Source: Mimachlamys varia (taxonomy: Eukaryota > Mollusca > Bivalvia > Pectinida > Pectinidae). Taken from it: a stretch of 64,000 nt of DNA. The notes beneath the pieces are model-generated. The model was not told the DNA's origin. It saw nothing but the letters and a program-made list of their open reading frames with translations, and ran no database searches. The stretch lies in contig OX392541.1 in the NCBI GenBank assembly GCA_947623455.1, forward strand, positions 4,912,701-4,976,700, written 5' to 3'. The position numbers and the translations under genes are program-made. This document shows, in pieces, positions 47,842 to 57,899 of this stretch; position 1 is the stretch's first letter, and every line of letters starts with the position of its first letter.

Positions 47842-48365
47842 AGGTGGTGCAGTGGGTAGCACACAGGGTTCGATTCCTTTATTCGGACGTAAAAAGCTGT
47901 GGGGTCACCTGCCCGACCATTTGGGCAGGTGACCCCATGCACTCGTGAAAAAATATCAAAGTAGTAGCCCGACTCTTGAAATATATTGTATTACTGAAGA
48001 CACTGTTTGATATCCCCTATTTATGCTTGATTGATCATTTGAAATTGTTAGTGTGTCGCCATTGTTCGTTATAGCATGTTCATTTTTCTGTACAGCTTCT
48101 TTATGTTCATTATAAGCAAATATTATGTAACAAAGATGTTTAGTGTAAATGAAGAAATTTCAAAACATTTTTCAATTTTATTCAACTGGGGTCACCTGGC
48201 CGACCACTTGGGTTTTCTCTTGGACTCCTTCCCCCCCCCCCCCCCCCCCCACACACACAAATACAACCCTCGCACGCTAACATCCAGGCCAACAAGAGTG
48301 ATTAATATAAGTTGCATAACTTGTTTCATAATTGGCGTACAATAAATAAAGTTTATATTATATTA
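47842..48365 (+). mobile_element. SINE copy split by a 249-bp insert
   Basis: Same SINE family as 1428-1678, here on the plus strand. The head is shortened (A-box region runs straight into the B box GGTTCGATTCC at 47867-47877). The body GGGGTCACCTGCCCGACCA at 47901 is followed by an inverted GGGCAGGTGACCCC (47923-47936), making a perfect 14-bp hairpin. Then comes an insert (47940-48188) copied from the palindrome at 44124-44405 with a 34-bp internal deletion. The SINE body resumes with GGGGTCACCTGGCCGACCAC and ends with AATAAATAAAGTTTATATTA. A C19-type homopolymer at 48231-48250 lies inside the body. Confidence 0.85.
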
Positions 48366-48826
48366 ACATCTGATACAGTTTATTCACCTAAGACTTTGAA
48401 AAATGCTAATGTATTGTTTCTTTTATTTGAGATATGTTAGATGTGCCATGTCTTCTGTTTTGATGGATTCAAGTCAACTCCAACAAATTCATTAGTAATC
48501 GAAGTTACAGAACATAGCAAAAAATTAACGACATTTTCATACCAGCATGAAATTCCTACCTTCAGATTAAGGTGACAGTACCCAAATCGGATCAATGTTT
48601 TTAAAAATACTTCTAAATCAAAAACATTGTCAACAGATAAATTATAACAATATTATAGTCTTAGAATAGATAGTCACAAACCATTGTATGTCCACATATC
48701 ATTAGTTTTTTTTTAATTTCAATATGGCATAAAATATTATTGAATCTCAAAACTTTGCGTTTTGTTATGTTTCTGAAAATATGGCGCGTGCAACGACTAT
48801 GCGTTCTGTTTTTGACTATAAAAACA
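48366..48826. other. Unassigned intergenic sequence
   Basis: AT-rich, no recognisable feature. A minus-strand open frame at 48661-48864 extends into the pearl-like end and is not called. Confidence 0.4.
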
Positions 48827-49470
48827 GAAGGCCCAATGGGCCTGCATCGCTCACCTGTTATCAATCTCTGACTTATATTATAGTGTAACCCTAAAGTCCC
48901 TTAATATCTTTTACTGTAAGACATTTAGAAGAACATGTTAAGATTTTAAAATATTTGACCCTTGTGACCTTGTAAGACATGTACAACATCATTTTCGTTT
49001 TCAAATTTTGTGATGCTTCATCCCAGGACGCTACCAGCTAACTATCATGCTTCTAGGGCTTTTGGTAATTCAGAATAACTCGTTTAAAGATTTTAACAGA
49101 TTTGACCCTTGTGACCTTGAATATAAGTCACGGTCATTTCCTTTCGCAAACTTTGTCATGCTTCATCCAAGGAAGCTACACCAGGCAAATATAATGTCTC
49201 TAGACCTTTTGGTTAACGAGAAGAAGTGGTTTTAATGTTTTAACACATTTGACCCCGTTTGACCTTGAATATAGGTCAAGGTCATTTCCTTTCGCAAACT
49301 TTGTCGGGCTTCATCCAAGAAACCTTTCAGCCAAATATCATGCTTCTAGGGCTTTTGGTATTTTAGAAGAAGTCGTTTGAAAGTTTTTACAGATTTGACC
49401 CTTGTGACTTGAATATAGGTCAAGGTCATTTCTTTTCGTCGGGCTTCACACAAGGAACCTTTCAGCCGAA
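48827..49470 (-). mobile_element. Third pearl-like element, truncated
   Basis: It starts, read from the plus side, with the right-end hairpin AGGCCC-AAT-GGGCCT (48830-48844) and GCATCGCTCACCTG. At least four diverged core units follow, each with TTTGACCCTTGTGACCTTGA and TCAAGGTCATTTCCTTTCGC-type blocks spaced about 150 bp. The left end is missing: the copy passes directly into the 31-bp minisatellite within the ...CCTTTCAGCC... part of a core unit. Confidence 0.65.
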
Positions 49471-50225
49471 ACATGCTGCTCGGACTGTGAGGCCACATGA
49501 AACATGCTGACCGGACTGTAGGGGCAACATGAGACATGCTGCCCGGACTGTGGAGTCACATGAAACATGCTGCCCGGATTGTGGGGTCACATGAAACATG
49601 CTGCCCGGACTGTGGGGTCACTTGAAACATGTTGCCCGGACTGTGGGGTCACATGAAACATGCTGACCGGACTGTGGGGTCACATGAAACATGCTGACCG
49701 GACTGTGGGGTCACATCTAACATGCTGCCCGGACTGTGGGGTCACATGAAACATGTTGCCCGGACTGTAGGGGTTACATAAAACATGCTGCCCGGACTGT
49801 GGGGTCACATGAAACATGCTGCCCGGACTGTGGAGTCACATGAAACATGTTTCCCAGACTGTGGGGTTACATAAAACATGCTGCCCGGACTGTGGAGTCA
49901 CATGAAACATGTTTCCCAGACTGTGGGGTTACATGAAACATGCTGCCCGGACTGTGGGGTCACATGAGACATGCTGACCGGACTGTGGGGTCACATGAAA
50001 CATGCTGACCGGACTGTGGGGTCACATGAAACATGCTGCCCAGACTGTGGGGTCACATGAAACATGCTGCCCAGACTGTGGGGTCACATGAAACATGCTG
50101 CACGGACTGTGGGGTCACATGAAACATGCTGCACGGACTGTGGGGTCACATGAAACATGCTGCCCAGACTGTGGGGTCACATGAAACATGCTGCCCAGAC
50201 TGTGGGGTCACATGAAACATGGTCT
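49471..50225. repeat. 31-bp minisatellite
   Basis: About 24 units of ACATGAAACATGCTGCCCGG then ACTGTGGGGTC, with CTGACCGG, TTTCCCAG and CTGCACGG variants. It abuts the truncated pearl-like element and ends in GGTCTGGGAGGGGGGGGGTC near 50240. Confidence 0.95.
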
Positions 50226-51851
50226 GGGAGGGGGGGGGTCAAAGGAGGAATTATTTGAGATTAGTTAGTACTCTTCAATAGCTAATACGTGAACTGTGAA
50301 TGTATTCCTTCAACCGGTGACAATAACTATGTTAAGGTATACTAATGCTATGAATGGGCTAACCTATCGTGTATCGAGCCGTACAATTAACAGATAACGG
50401 GTCTGGGGATCAGGCCTGGCCATCTACCGATCTACAACAAAATTTATTATCTTGATTTATTATGATAGGGTTCAAAGGTGACAAAGAGGTTAATTATGAC
50501 TACATATGTAGGTTCATTTCAAATTCTAATACATTATGTTTATTTGTATTCCATTAAAACACATCCCCATAGGTAAACATATGATCAATTGAAATTTTTA
50601 ACACGCGCCAATCGGTGTTGTCACATGAAGAATAATAATAACATTGACAAACATTAAGATATTTGAATTAAGAAGAGAAAGTTAAGTGCTTCACATATTT
50701 GTTTAAAAAACAATTTAGTGAACCCACGTTTTAAAGAATCAACTAGAATGAAAAAATACCTATTTCTAGACAAAAGAATCCGTATTTAGTTCATCTTGTT
50801 TTTCACTGTACATTTCTAACCTAAGAAAACCTGTATTCGAAAAATATAAAATAGATACTAGTTTTTCCGATATACAAAATCTACATATAATATTATCCAC
50901 TAATGAACTGCAACGTGAATGCGATAACCGCCTCCTCATTAAACGTCTTTTGAACTGAGGAAGGAACAAATGTAGGCTTGCAAGGAGCTTAAGTTTGTTC
51001 AAATGATATAATTTATATATATGCATATATGTCTTTTATATGTATGATTGAATGTTTGGTATTGTCATTATTTGCAGTTCGTTCCATACAATGCTATTAG
51101 GATGCAAAGTGTAATTAAATTGAATCGAAATATAAATTCAGGAATTCATCATGTACATGCCATGTAATGAGATAAGTACTATGCTTACTTTTATCCGGAG
51201 ACATATTATTTGACAGGCTGCTCTTCAATACCGAATAATTGTATTGCATCCAGGTCTGAGCGTGCTCCGTGATCATCAGCACGATATAAAAGTGCTAAGA
51301 GATGTTTGTAAACATATGTCTCATTAGCATGGGTTGAAAGATAGGGGATTTCCTTATAATTAGTGGCAAACATCAGGTTTTGTCAAAATATCGGTATGAA
51401 TAGTTCACAAGGATTCAAGAACTATAATTTTATAAAAAAAGAAATCAGTGGCATTATAAAAAAGTAAACAAACTTCACTTAACTGCTCCCTTAAGTAACG
51501 AAGTTGTTTGATATTCTGGCTTGGTTGTGAACAAACACATACGCGGTAGAACATAATAAATACGCTACATGTGTATACAAGCGTTTTAGCACTATACATC
51601 ATGTATATGTTCCACACAACTTGGATCTTCTACTACAATGGTTCACCACTGCTTGCTAGGCACTGCTCTACTCACATTGGGCCCTTCATAACTTCCAGTC
51701 CGTTCTCAACTCCAGCTTCGTCCAGCAGGACCAGCCACATATAATTGCTCATCTAATTATTTGTACGCCGGAATATAATTCTTTTTGCATTTTCTGCTTT
51801 ACAATAAACTCTATTTTTCAAAAGTACACACAAGAAAAATATTAAGTCACA
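50226..51851. other. Unassigned intergenic sequence
   Basis: AT-rich sequence. Minus-strand open frames at 50766-51026 and 51405-51617 have no recognisable motif and skewed composition; they are not called. No retroelement is recognised. Confidence 0.45.
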
Positions 51852-52091
51852 GGGGCCTAGTTGTTCACAAGGTGATTAGCTAAATCACTATTTAACGACA
51901 TTTTTCAAACTTTAATAATTCTGTAAATATACAAGGTACAGTCCCACAACTTGGCATGTAAATTGACATTACAAGAGATTTGATATCTGCAAAATTGTAA
52001 CTCAACCTTTGGTTTCATTTCAAAGTTACAGGATAATTACAATTTGCACTAATCACCGATTAAGCTAATCATCTTTTGAACAACTGGGCCC
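51852..52091. mobile_element. 240-bp MITE with about 35-bp terminal inverted repeats
   Basis: The left end GGGGCCTAGTTGTTCACAAG, then GTGATTAGCTAAATC, is the reverse complement (about 85% identity) of the right end GATTAAGCTAATCATC then TTTTGAACAACTGGGCCC. The interior is AT-rich with no coding capacity. No clear target duplication is visible, so the superfamily is unassigned. Confidence 0.75.
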
Positions 52092-52169
52092 AGAAAATTA
52101 AAACGGGATAATTCCCTGAACAGAAACAAGGATAAAACAACTGTTTTGTTATCATGTGCCAAGGACAAT

Positions 52170-52925
52170 GATAATCATAATATGAATTTTTTTTCCATTC
52201 CACACATCTTTGATCAAAATTTTCTCTGTGATTTTTTTCAACTGCTTAAGCTTTCTCTATATAATATCTGGATGCAAGAAAATCATTCAAACCATCTAAA
52301 CTTAATTTTTTTTTGTGGAAACAGTATATGTATAGTATTTTGTATACACAATTATAAATTTCCTTATTCTGCTGTATATTCTCTATTTTAAGTCTTGCCA
52401 TAGTTTAAGAGATTGTGGACATTCCCAAAATAAATGTTCTGTAGTTTCTATTTTCACTTTACAGATACTAGTATTGCAGATATTGTCCTTTGACTTTCAA
52501 ATATTATTTAAATAGTATTTAATTGGGAGAATACAATTTTGTAATTGGTATTGAAACCATTGTAGTGTTGTGTCTTTTATAACTTTAAAAACCATACAAT
52601 ATAAACTTTTCCAATCTATATGTGTAAGTTTTTTTTCAATACCCATTTTCTTTCGGCTGTATTTACTACTTGCGTTTTTTTACAGTAATATAAATATGAT
52701 TTGGTATGAAAGGTCTTTCAAAAAATGATTTCTGTAGTTTACTTATGATTTGATTGCTTGAAATATTGCCTTATAGATTGACATATACTATTTTAACAGT
52801 ATTTTTTTCCTTCAAATCTACAAAGGTTAAAAAATCTAATAGATCACAAACATTTTTGATACAATGATTATACCATTTTCTGACAAAAATCTCGTACTGT
52901 GACCTAGGGAAACTAGTGTTTTGGA
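52170..52925 (-). pseudogene. L1-like LINE C-terminal remnant
   Basis: Minus-strand translation gives WFQYQLQNCILPIKYYLNNI (about 52560-52500), TTEHLFWECPQSLKLW (about 52445-52400) and, after a stop, NKEIYNCVYKILYIYCFHKK and LNDFLASRYYIEKA (about 52380-52240). This matches the C-terminal layout of L1-like elements in fish and molluscs (LKWFQYR.LHRILPTN, zinc-like C..C...E..HLFW.C, then a helical tail). Several stops and the loss of one Cys pair show it is dead. The segment at 52790-52925 (FVRKWYNHCIKNVCDLLDFL) is the upstream part of the same region. Confidence 0.7.
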
Positions 52926-53245
52926 AGAATTTCGGACACGTTGTGGGATAGCTTACCATCCACTATCCGAAACACAAAAAATCTGGCCAAATTCAAGAAA
53001 CATCTGAAGACGTACCTTTTCACGTCTGCATATTAGGGTATCAACGTAGACGACATGTTTGTACTGACATTTGTTTATCTAGTTCGTATTTATATGCATT
53101 TTCATATCACATGAACTTAGATTGTAATAACTTCTTTATTTATGCAGTGTGCTTATCAAATTATTAACTACATGTTGTGAAGCGCTTTAGAGTAATTTTA
53201 CAAATTATATAAAGCACTTTATAAAAGTTGTATGATATTATTATT
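52926..53245 (+). mobile_element. 5'-truncated CR1/L2-like LINE 3' end
   Basis: The coding remnant WDSLPSTIRNTKNLAKFKKH then LKTYLFTSAY and a stop at 53034-53036 is the classic C-terminus of CR1/L2-type LINEs (LW..LP..IR....FK..LK.YLF). A 3' UTR with GAAGCGCTTTAGAG and TATAAAGCACTTTATAA follows, ending in a TATTATTATTA microsatellite at about 53237-53246. It lies in opposite orientation to the L1-like remnants on both sides. Confidence 0.75.
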
Positions 53246-53254
53246 AAATTTTCT

Positions 53255-53425
53255 CTGGGTTTATTCAGTATTTGTTCTTCAAATCTACAAAGGTTAAAAA
53301 CATGTTGTTTTGATCTAATAGATCACATACATTTTTGATACCATGATTATCCCATTTTCTGACAAAAAAAATAACTTTCTATTGATACTAAAATGTGGTT
53401 TGTACCAGATGGGTAGAGTAAGGAA
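53255..53425 (-). pseudogene. Second fragment of the same L1-like family
   Basis: TTCAAATCTACAAAGGTTAA, GATCTAATAGATCACATACA and CCATTTTCTGACAAAAA repeat the sequence at 52814-52890 with indels, in the same orientation, and extend further with CTATTGATACTAAAATGTGG. It is either an independent copy or one side of a split element. Divergence and an 18-bp indel argue for independent copies. Confidence 0.55.
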
Positions 53426-53439
53426 CTACTTAATATATT

Positions 53440-54142
53440 TTACATGCATTGTTCTGATGGACTGAATATGGGAAGTGTGTTGAAAGGAAGTACTGAGATA
53501 CAAATCATGGACTATATTGCATCTGTACTTAAGGCACAGTTCAACGTTTCTATAGGAATGCTACCTCAATCGTGTTTACAATGCAAATTCCTGGCAACAG
53601 AGACTATTCCACAACAACAGAGAGAAAAAGGCAACATACTGCGGTACAGTTACACTTCAGTGATGGACATTATATTGTCAGTTATCAACACAACGAGACT
53701 TTGACAATCTATGATTCACTCTTCGCAACACAACGCGAGAGTAAAGCCACAACTTAACCTCCTTTATACAATCATTTCCGAACAGGAATGCAAGATCAAG
53801 TATATTGTTCTTCAAAGTCAGGGCAGTACTGTATGTTGTGGAATATTTACCACTGCAAATGTTTTTGCACTCCTGAAAGGTGAAAAGCGAAAGTCCAATT
53901 ATATCCGCAAACATCTTTATCCATGTCTTTTGCACGGAGCAATTTCAGACTTCCCTACAGAATCAATACAAGTAAATAACTGGCTTCAAAGCTACATGAA
54001 CCATCATAGAGCAAAGAAAGCACAGCATGATCAAAAGGTCACCATAGTAGGATCAAAAATAGAAAGCAAAAACAATACAGCTCTAGCTTACGTTTCACAG
54101 CAAAATGGAGCAAAACAGGAGAAACAAAGGAGGACAGAATGA
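53440..54142 (+). pseudogene. Helitron-associated Ulp1/C48-like cysteine peptidase, degraded
   Basis: Three frames chain together: MDYIASVLKAQFNV (53505-53550), then LHFSDGHYIVSYQHNETLTI with YDS (about 53655-53735), then IKYIVLQSQGSTVCCGIFTT with ANVFALLKG (53790-53880). The His (HYIVSY), Asp (IYDS) and catalytic-Cys region (CCGIF) appear in the order expected of C48-type peptidases, where the usual string is Q..G..DCG.FA.A. The Asp before the Cys is Val here. Such a peptidase-like domain precedes the Rep region in mollusc and cnidarian Helitron proteins I know of. Frameshifts near 53650 and 53710 break it. Family assignment is moderate. Confidence 0.6.
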
Positions 54143-54760
54143 AGAAAACAAAACGAGTCAGAAAATTTTTCAAAGAAAATCTGGTAAATCCCAAACCGCA
54201 ACAACAGTCAAAGTCTACACAAGAGGAAAATCCGGAAACTACTTGCGAAATCATTGACAGCAAAAAGAAAAGACCGAAAGTGGAAACAAAAATGCCGACA
54301 GACACAGAAAGAAAAATCTTAATATTTTGCTGAAATAATTGGCAGGACAAGATATGAACGTGAACGAAAACAAAAATACCATCAATCGAAGAAAGAGAAA
54401 CCAAAATCTACAGCGGACGCCATTAAGAAGAAAAGATAGGGATGTGAACGCCAAGAACAGTTCCACAAAACCTTAAAGGAAACACCAAAATCTGATGACA
54501 ACAAAGCAAAGGCAAAAAACTATGAACGTGGGCAGACGCAGCAACAAAGACATTCTGCAGGAATAACGACACCAGCACAGGCAAATGAAATAAGGAAAAG
54601 AGATGCAAAAAGAAAAGAAAAAAGTAGGAAAAACCGAAAGTCTACTCTTACCTCTGAAGCATATCAACTTCAAACAGAACAAGAAACCAGCAAAAGGAAC
54701 CAGAAAAGAAATCCAGCAGATATCGACATGCTATATCTAATTAAAAAAAACACATTAAAG
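54143..54760 (+). pseudogene. Lys/Arg-rich linker region of the Helitron protein
   Basis: The translated sequence is dominated by Lys, Arg, Glu, Gln and Thr in all three frames (for example MKKTKRVRKFFKENL, YERERKQKYHQSKKEK, TPAQANEIRKRDAKRKEKSR). It contains several stops. Comparable basic stretches precede the Rep N-terminus in metazoan Helitrons. The complementary-strand frames (54039-54404 and others) are shadows of this purine-rich tract. Confidence 0.5.
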
Positions 54761-55575
54761 ACTATACGAAATATGTTTGTACATGTTATATCTCCTCATG
54801 TATCGCCGTAGTGTGAAAAGAAGGTCAAGATTATCATTTACTAATGTTACACCAGATCTCAAATCAAAGTGTTTTCGTGAAACCAAATCTGCTTAAGGCT
54901 TTGAATGGATATGTTACACTTGTGCATCGTATTTGAAAAAAAAGAATGAACTACCACCACAAGCAGAGGAAAACAACTTGGAAGTTATGGATGCACCAGA
55001 TGAACTGAAAGTCCGATTGTTGTGTCAGAGTTATCCATTTATGAAACTGGTGGCACTAACATAGGGAAGGAATAACTGGTCCCATGGAGAACGTTCCAGT
55101 CAACCATAATAAAGTCTGTGCAAGTCTTCCTCCAACTCAAAACTGTGCAGATATCTTGCTTTTAAAACTCAAAAGGAAAACTCAGTATAAAGGACATGAT
55201 ATGTTTGAGTTTATTAGACCACCAAAAGTCCTTTATGCACTTCATTGGTTGCGGGACCATAATAATCATTATCAAGATGTACAGGTAAATGAAGAGTGGA
55301 TGAGGAATTGCGGTGATGACCAGACGGGGCTTATACAAAAAACGAACCATGATAGTCTGAGATTGCCAATGACGATTCACTTGTGCAACATTCAAATATT
55401 AATTTCTTCTACTACAATTCTTGAACAAGAGGAGGTTTCTGCAAATGCCAACTCTTCGAACATTGATTTGATAAATGCTGATGCATCTCCTATCGCACAA
55501 GAGCATGGAGACAAAGAGGAGAGCTACAATGACAAACTGATGGTGTCAGTTTTAATTCCTCTGTCTAACCAGTGA
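54760..55575 (+). pseudogene. Helitron N-terminal cysteine/LPR-type region
   Basis: A stop-interrupted segment with WICYTCASYLKKKNELPP (frames around 54905-54965), LEVMDAPDELKVRLLCQSYP and FMKLVALT (54980-55065) leads into an open frame at 55084-55575 containing NVPVNHNKVCASLPPTQNCA, LLKLKRKTQYKGHDMFEF and IRPPKVLYALHWLRDHNNHY. These match, in order, the conserved region upstream of the Helitron Rep domain: C..C, P.EL..L....L..PFMKL, NVP, LP, KLKRK..Y, RP.KV..AL..L...N..Y. The stop after LVALT and the frameshift at 55084 show decay. Confidence 0.75.
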
Positions 55576-55579
55576 ATCC

Positions 55580-56086
55580 AGTTCTTGATGTAGACAAGGT
55601 TGTACTAAATATTGCACCTGGGGAGACAAGACACCTATAAACCCCATGACGGGTGAACACTTCGAGGAGAAAGCATTTCCAATCGGCAACCGGTAAGAGG
55701 AGTACCTCCATACTGGCAGAAGGTACAGTACAAGTTACTTGCAGCAATACATTAGTTTGGAATATCCACTTGGTTCTTTACCCTATCTGCTGCCGACATC
55801 AAATGGTGCTATACAAGAGATCCTTATTAAAAAAGGACAAGAAATGCAAGGAGAGCAAATAACAGCACCCCATTCTGAAGAAAAGTGCCAGATTCTCAGT
55901 TCAAACCCAATGTCAGCTGCAAGACACTTCCAGTATCGACTTGATATATTCATGAAGGACATAATAGTATCCAAAGCAAAACCGTTGGGACAGGTACTCG
56001 AGTATTTCTATAGGATTGAACTCCAGCAGCGTGGTTCGCCACATGCACATGGAATCCTTCACAGGAACTTGTGGCCGGGAGAATAA
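55580..56086 (+). pseudogene. Helitron Rep (HUH) N-terminal domain, truncated
   Basis: After a short piece with VLNIAPGETRHL and MTGEHFEEKAFP, the open frame 55739-56086 contains YISLEYPLGSLPYLLP, then SAARHFQYRLDIFMKDIIV and YRIELQQRGSPHAHGILH. The last string holds the HUH (His-Ala-His) metal-binding motif of rolling-circle Rep proteins, with the usual E.Q.RG.PHxH context. The catalytic tyrosine part and the rest of the Rep domain are missing: the frame is cut at 56086 by the inserted repeat. No working Rep can come from this copy. Confidence 0.85.
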
Positions 56087-56900
56087 CCATATATAGGCCT
56101 ATAGATAATAAAGCGAAATATATGAATAATTAAAAAAAAAAATACAAAAACAAAATTTGCCAATTTTCTTTTTATGTTATTAATTATTTAAAGGAATAAT
56201 GAAAAAAAATCAGAGAATACCAAAGCGTCAACAAAACCAATACCGAACTCAAAATCTATTTAACAAGGGGAAAAATAGGAACAAAGGAAAGATTTACACG
56301 GAGACTCTCGTAAAAGCACAAGAGAATAAGACCAGGTGTTCCGGAAGAGTAAGCGTCTTCAGCTTCATCGACGACACCCGCCATGTAAATCTTGGTCACA
56401 TCCAAGTAAGCATCAATCCTTAAAATGAGAACCGAGTCATCATTGTCATCACAACAAGTAACACAATTGCAAGCAAACTCAAAAACATCCCTCTTCATGG
56501 CGGCCATAAAACTTGCCCATAGTCTTCATCAACCTGCATTTCTCGAATCCCTGTGCCGTAAGTTTGTTCTTCAGCAATTGACATCTATCAAGAAAATCGT
56601 GATATTCAGAGCAAGCCCTAGAATAACGAAAACACTGCGACATGTAAACACCATATGATGGAGAAGCAGGGATGTTACTATCAAGAAAGGGAAAGTTCAC
56701 GATCGTATATTCGAAATCGTCACGTTGATCATACAGCTTAGTAGTAAGTTGCCCGTGTTGGTCATAGTTTAAGTAAAGATGGAGGTAAGAAGCTGATGTA
56801 GCTGAGTCTGTTGAAAATAATTGCCAAATTTCAGCTTATTACGTCAAGCGGTTAAATTTCACAAAAAATCGACTATCAGACACTGAAAAAGAGAGAAGGT
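56087..56900. mobile_element. Nested insertion: foldback repeat split by an RT-element fragment
   Basis: The outer parts 56087-56185 (GAGAATAACC...TTTCTTTTTATGTTATTAAT) and 56812-56900 (TTGCCAAATTTCAGCTTATT ... GCGGTTAAATTT) are two halves of the same foldback repeat seen at 22755-23090. Between them, 56199-56811 is the C-terminal part and 3' UTR of the RT element at 39165-39985, on the minus strand: FPFLDSNIPASPSYGVYMSQ and SEYHDFLDRCQLLKNKL are readable. So an RT fragment sits inside a foldback repeat, which sits inside the Helitron. Confidence 0.75.
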
Positions 56901-57099
56901 ATGTAACTCAGAGGCAGAAAATACCTCGACCACGTTACAAAACGGTCATAAAAACTTACTTTCCTTTCATACTAGAGAAAAACGAACAGCTTCAATCCAT
57001 TCCCTACATATTTCCCTTTCTGAAAAGCTATAATGATTCATGCTTTTATTTATCAATTGCGAGCGCGGGGTCGTAACATCTCAGAAAACCCCCGAAATC

Positions 57100-57720
57100 T
57101 TCGATATAGGAGGTACTTGTGACGGAAGTCACTGCTAAAGAGAGGTTTCGAACAACAGTAGATTTACGGAAAAGCCAGAAAGGTCTCGATGATCGTTTTT
57201 GCGCCAAAATACAACTTTCCGCGTCAGGTTCAAAAATATTGCTTTGAATAATCCCCGACGATGGCAGCATCAGATTTCACTACCAAACACCCAACGATGG
57301 TTTCATGGTAAGCTAAACTCAAATCGTTCGTATAATATGATTTATGTAATTTCTTAATATTTTAAAATAGAGCTTTCTTTTCAGGTCATTAGTACATACA
57401 TATAATCAGATCAATCCTCTGAGACGTTAGCAGTGACTTCCGTCAAAGTGTCTTTTTCTGTCTTGTCTTCAGTATCATTGAATAATATTTTCATTTATTT
57501 TACAGGTGACAACAGCCATGAAACCACATTGAGAAAGAGGGCGACAACAAAAGTTAATACAGAAATGAAAGATACATGCATTCTTGAGATGATCTTGAGA
57601 AATTGACAGATTTCGACTTGAAAAGAGAGCTCTAATTTGATCTGTTTGTATTGTTCTATGATGTATTGATGGTATTAATTGCTAAATGTAAAAATAAAGT
57701 GTATTGTTCATGTAGTCATA
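57100..57720 (+). other. Possible captured two-exon gene fragment within the Helitron
   Basis: An ATG at 57261 begins MAASDFTTKHPTMVS and meets a good 5' splice site (TCATG then GTAAGC, break at 57307/57308). A T-rich acceptor (CATTTATTTTACAG) ends at 57505, and a second exon-like stretch ends with AATAAA at 57693-57698. Splicing as drawn gives a stop just after the junction, so the product would be only 16 residues. The perfect inverted pair GACGGAAGTCACTGCTAA (57121-57138) and TTAGCAGTGACTTCCGTC (57427-57444) encloses exon 1. Helitrons are known to capture host gene pieces; whether this is one is unproven. Confidence 0.3.
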
Positions 57721-57899
57721 TATGCTGTTTGTTCTTCAAAGTAACAGCCATTCATCTGAAAATATAAATTCTAAAACGAGGTCATTATGCATCTTAATTA
57801 AAAATAATGATTATGTAATGCTATAACTATTTGCTGTTGAATGTTGCAATTCAGACAATTCGTGACATTGGCAACTATAACACTCTTAATTTCACAGAC

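Noticed and set aside
50766..51026. 86-codon minus-strand open frame, considered as a LINE tail
   Set aside because: No cysteine motif, RT block or family pattern could be matched.
52146..52391. 81-codon plus-strand open frame
   Set aside because: It is the complement of the L1-like C-terminal remnant read on the minus strand.
54039..54682. Overlapping minus-strand frames rich in Phe, Leu and Ser resembling a membrane protein
   Set aside because: They are complements of the purine-rich Lys/Arg linker of the Helitron.
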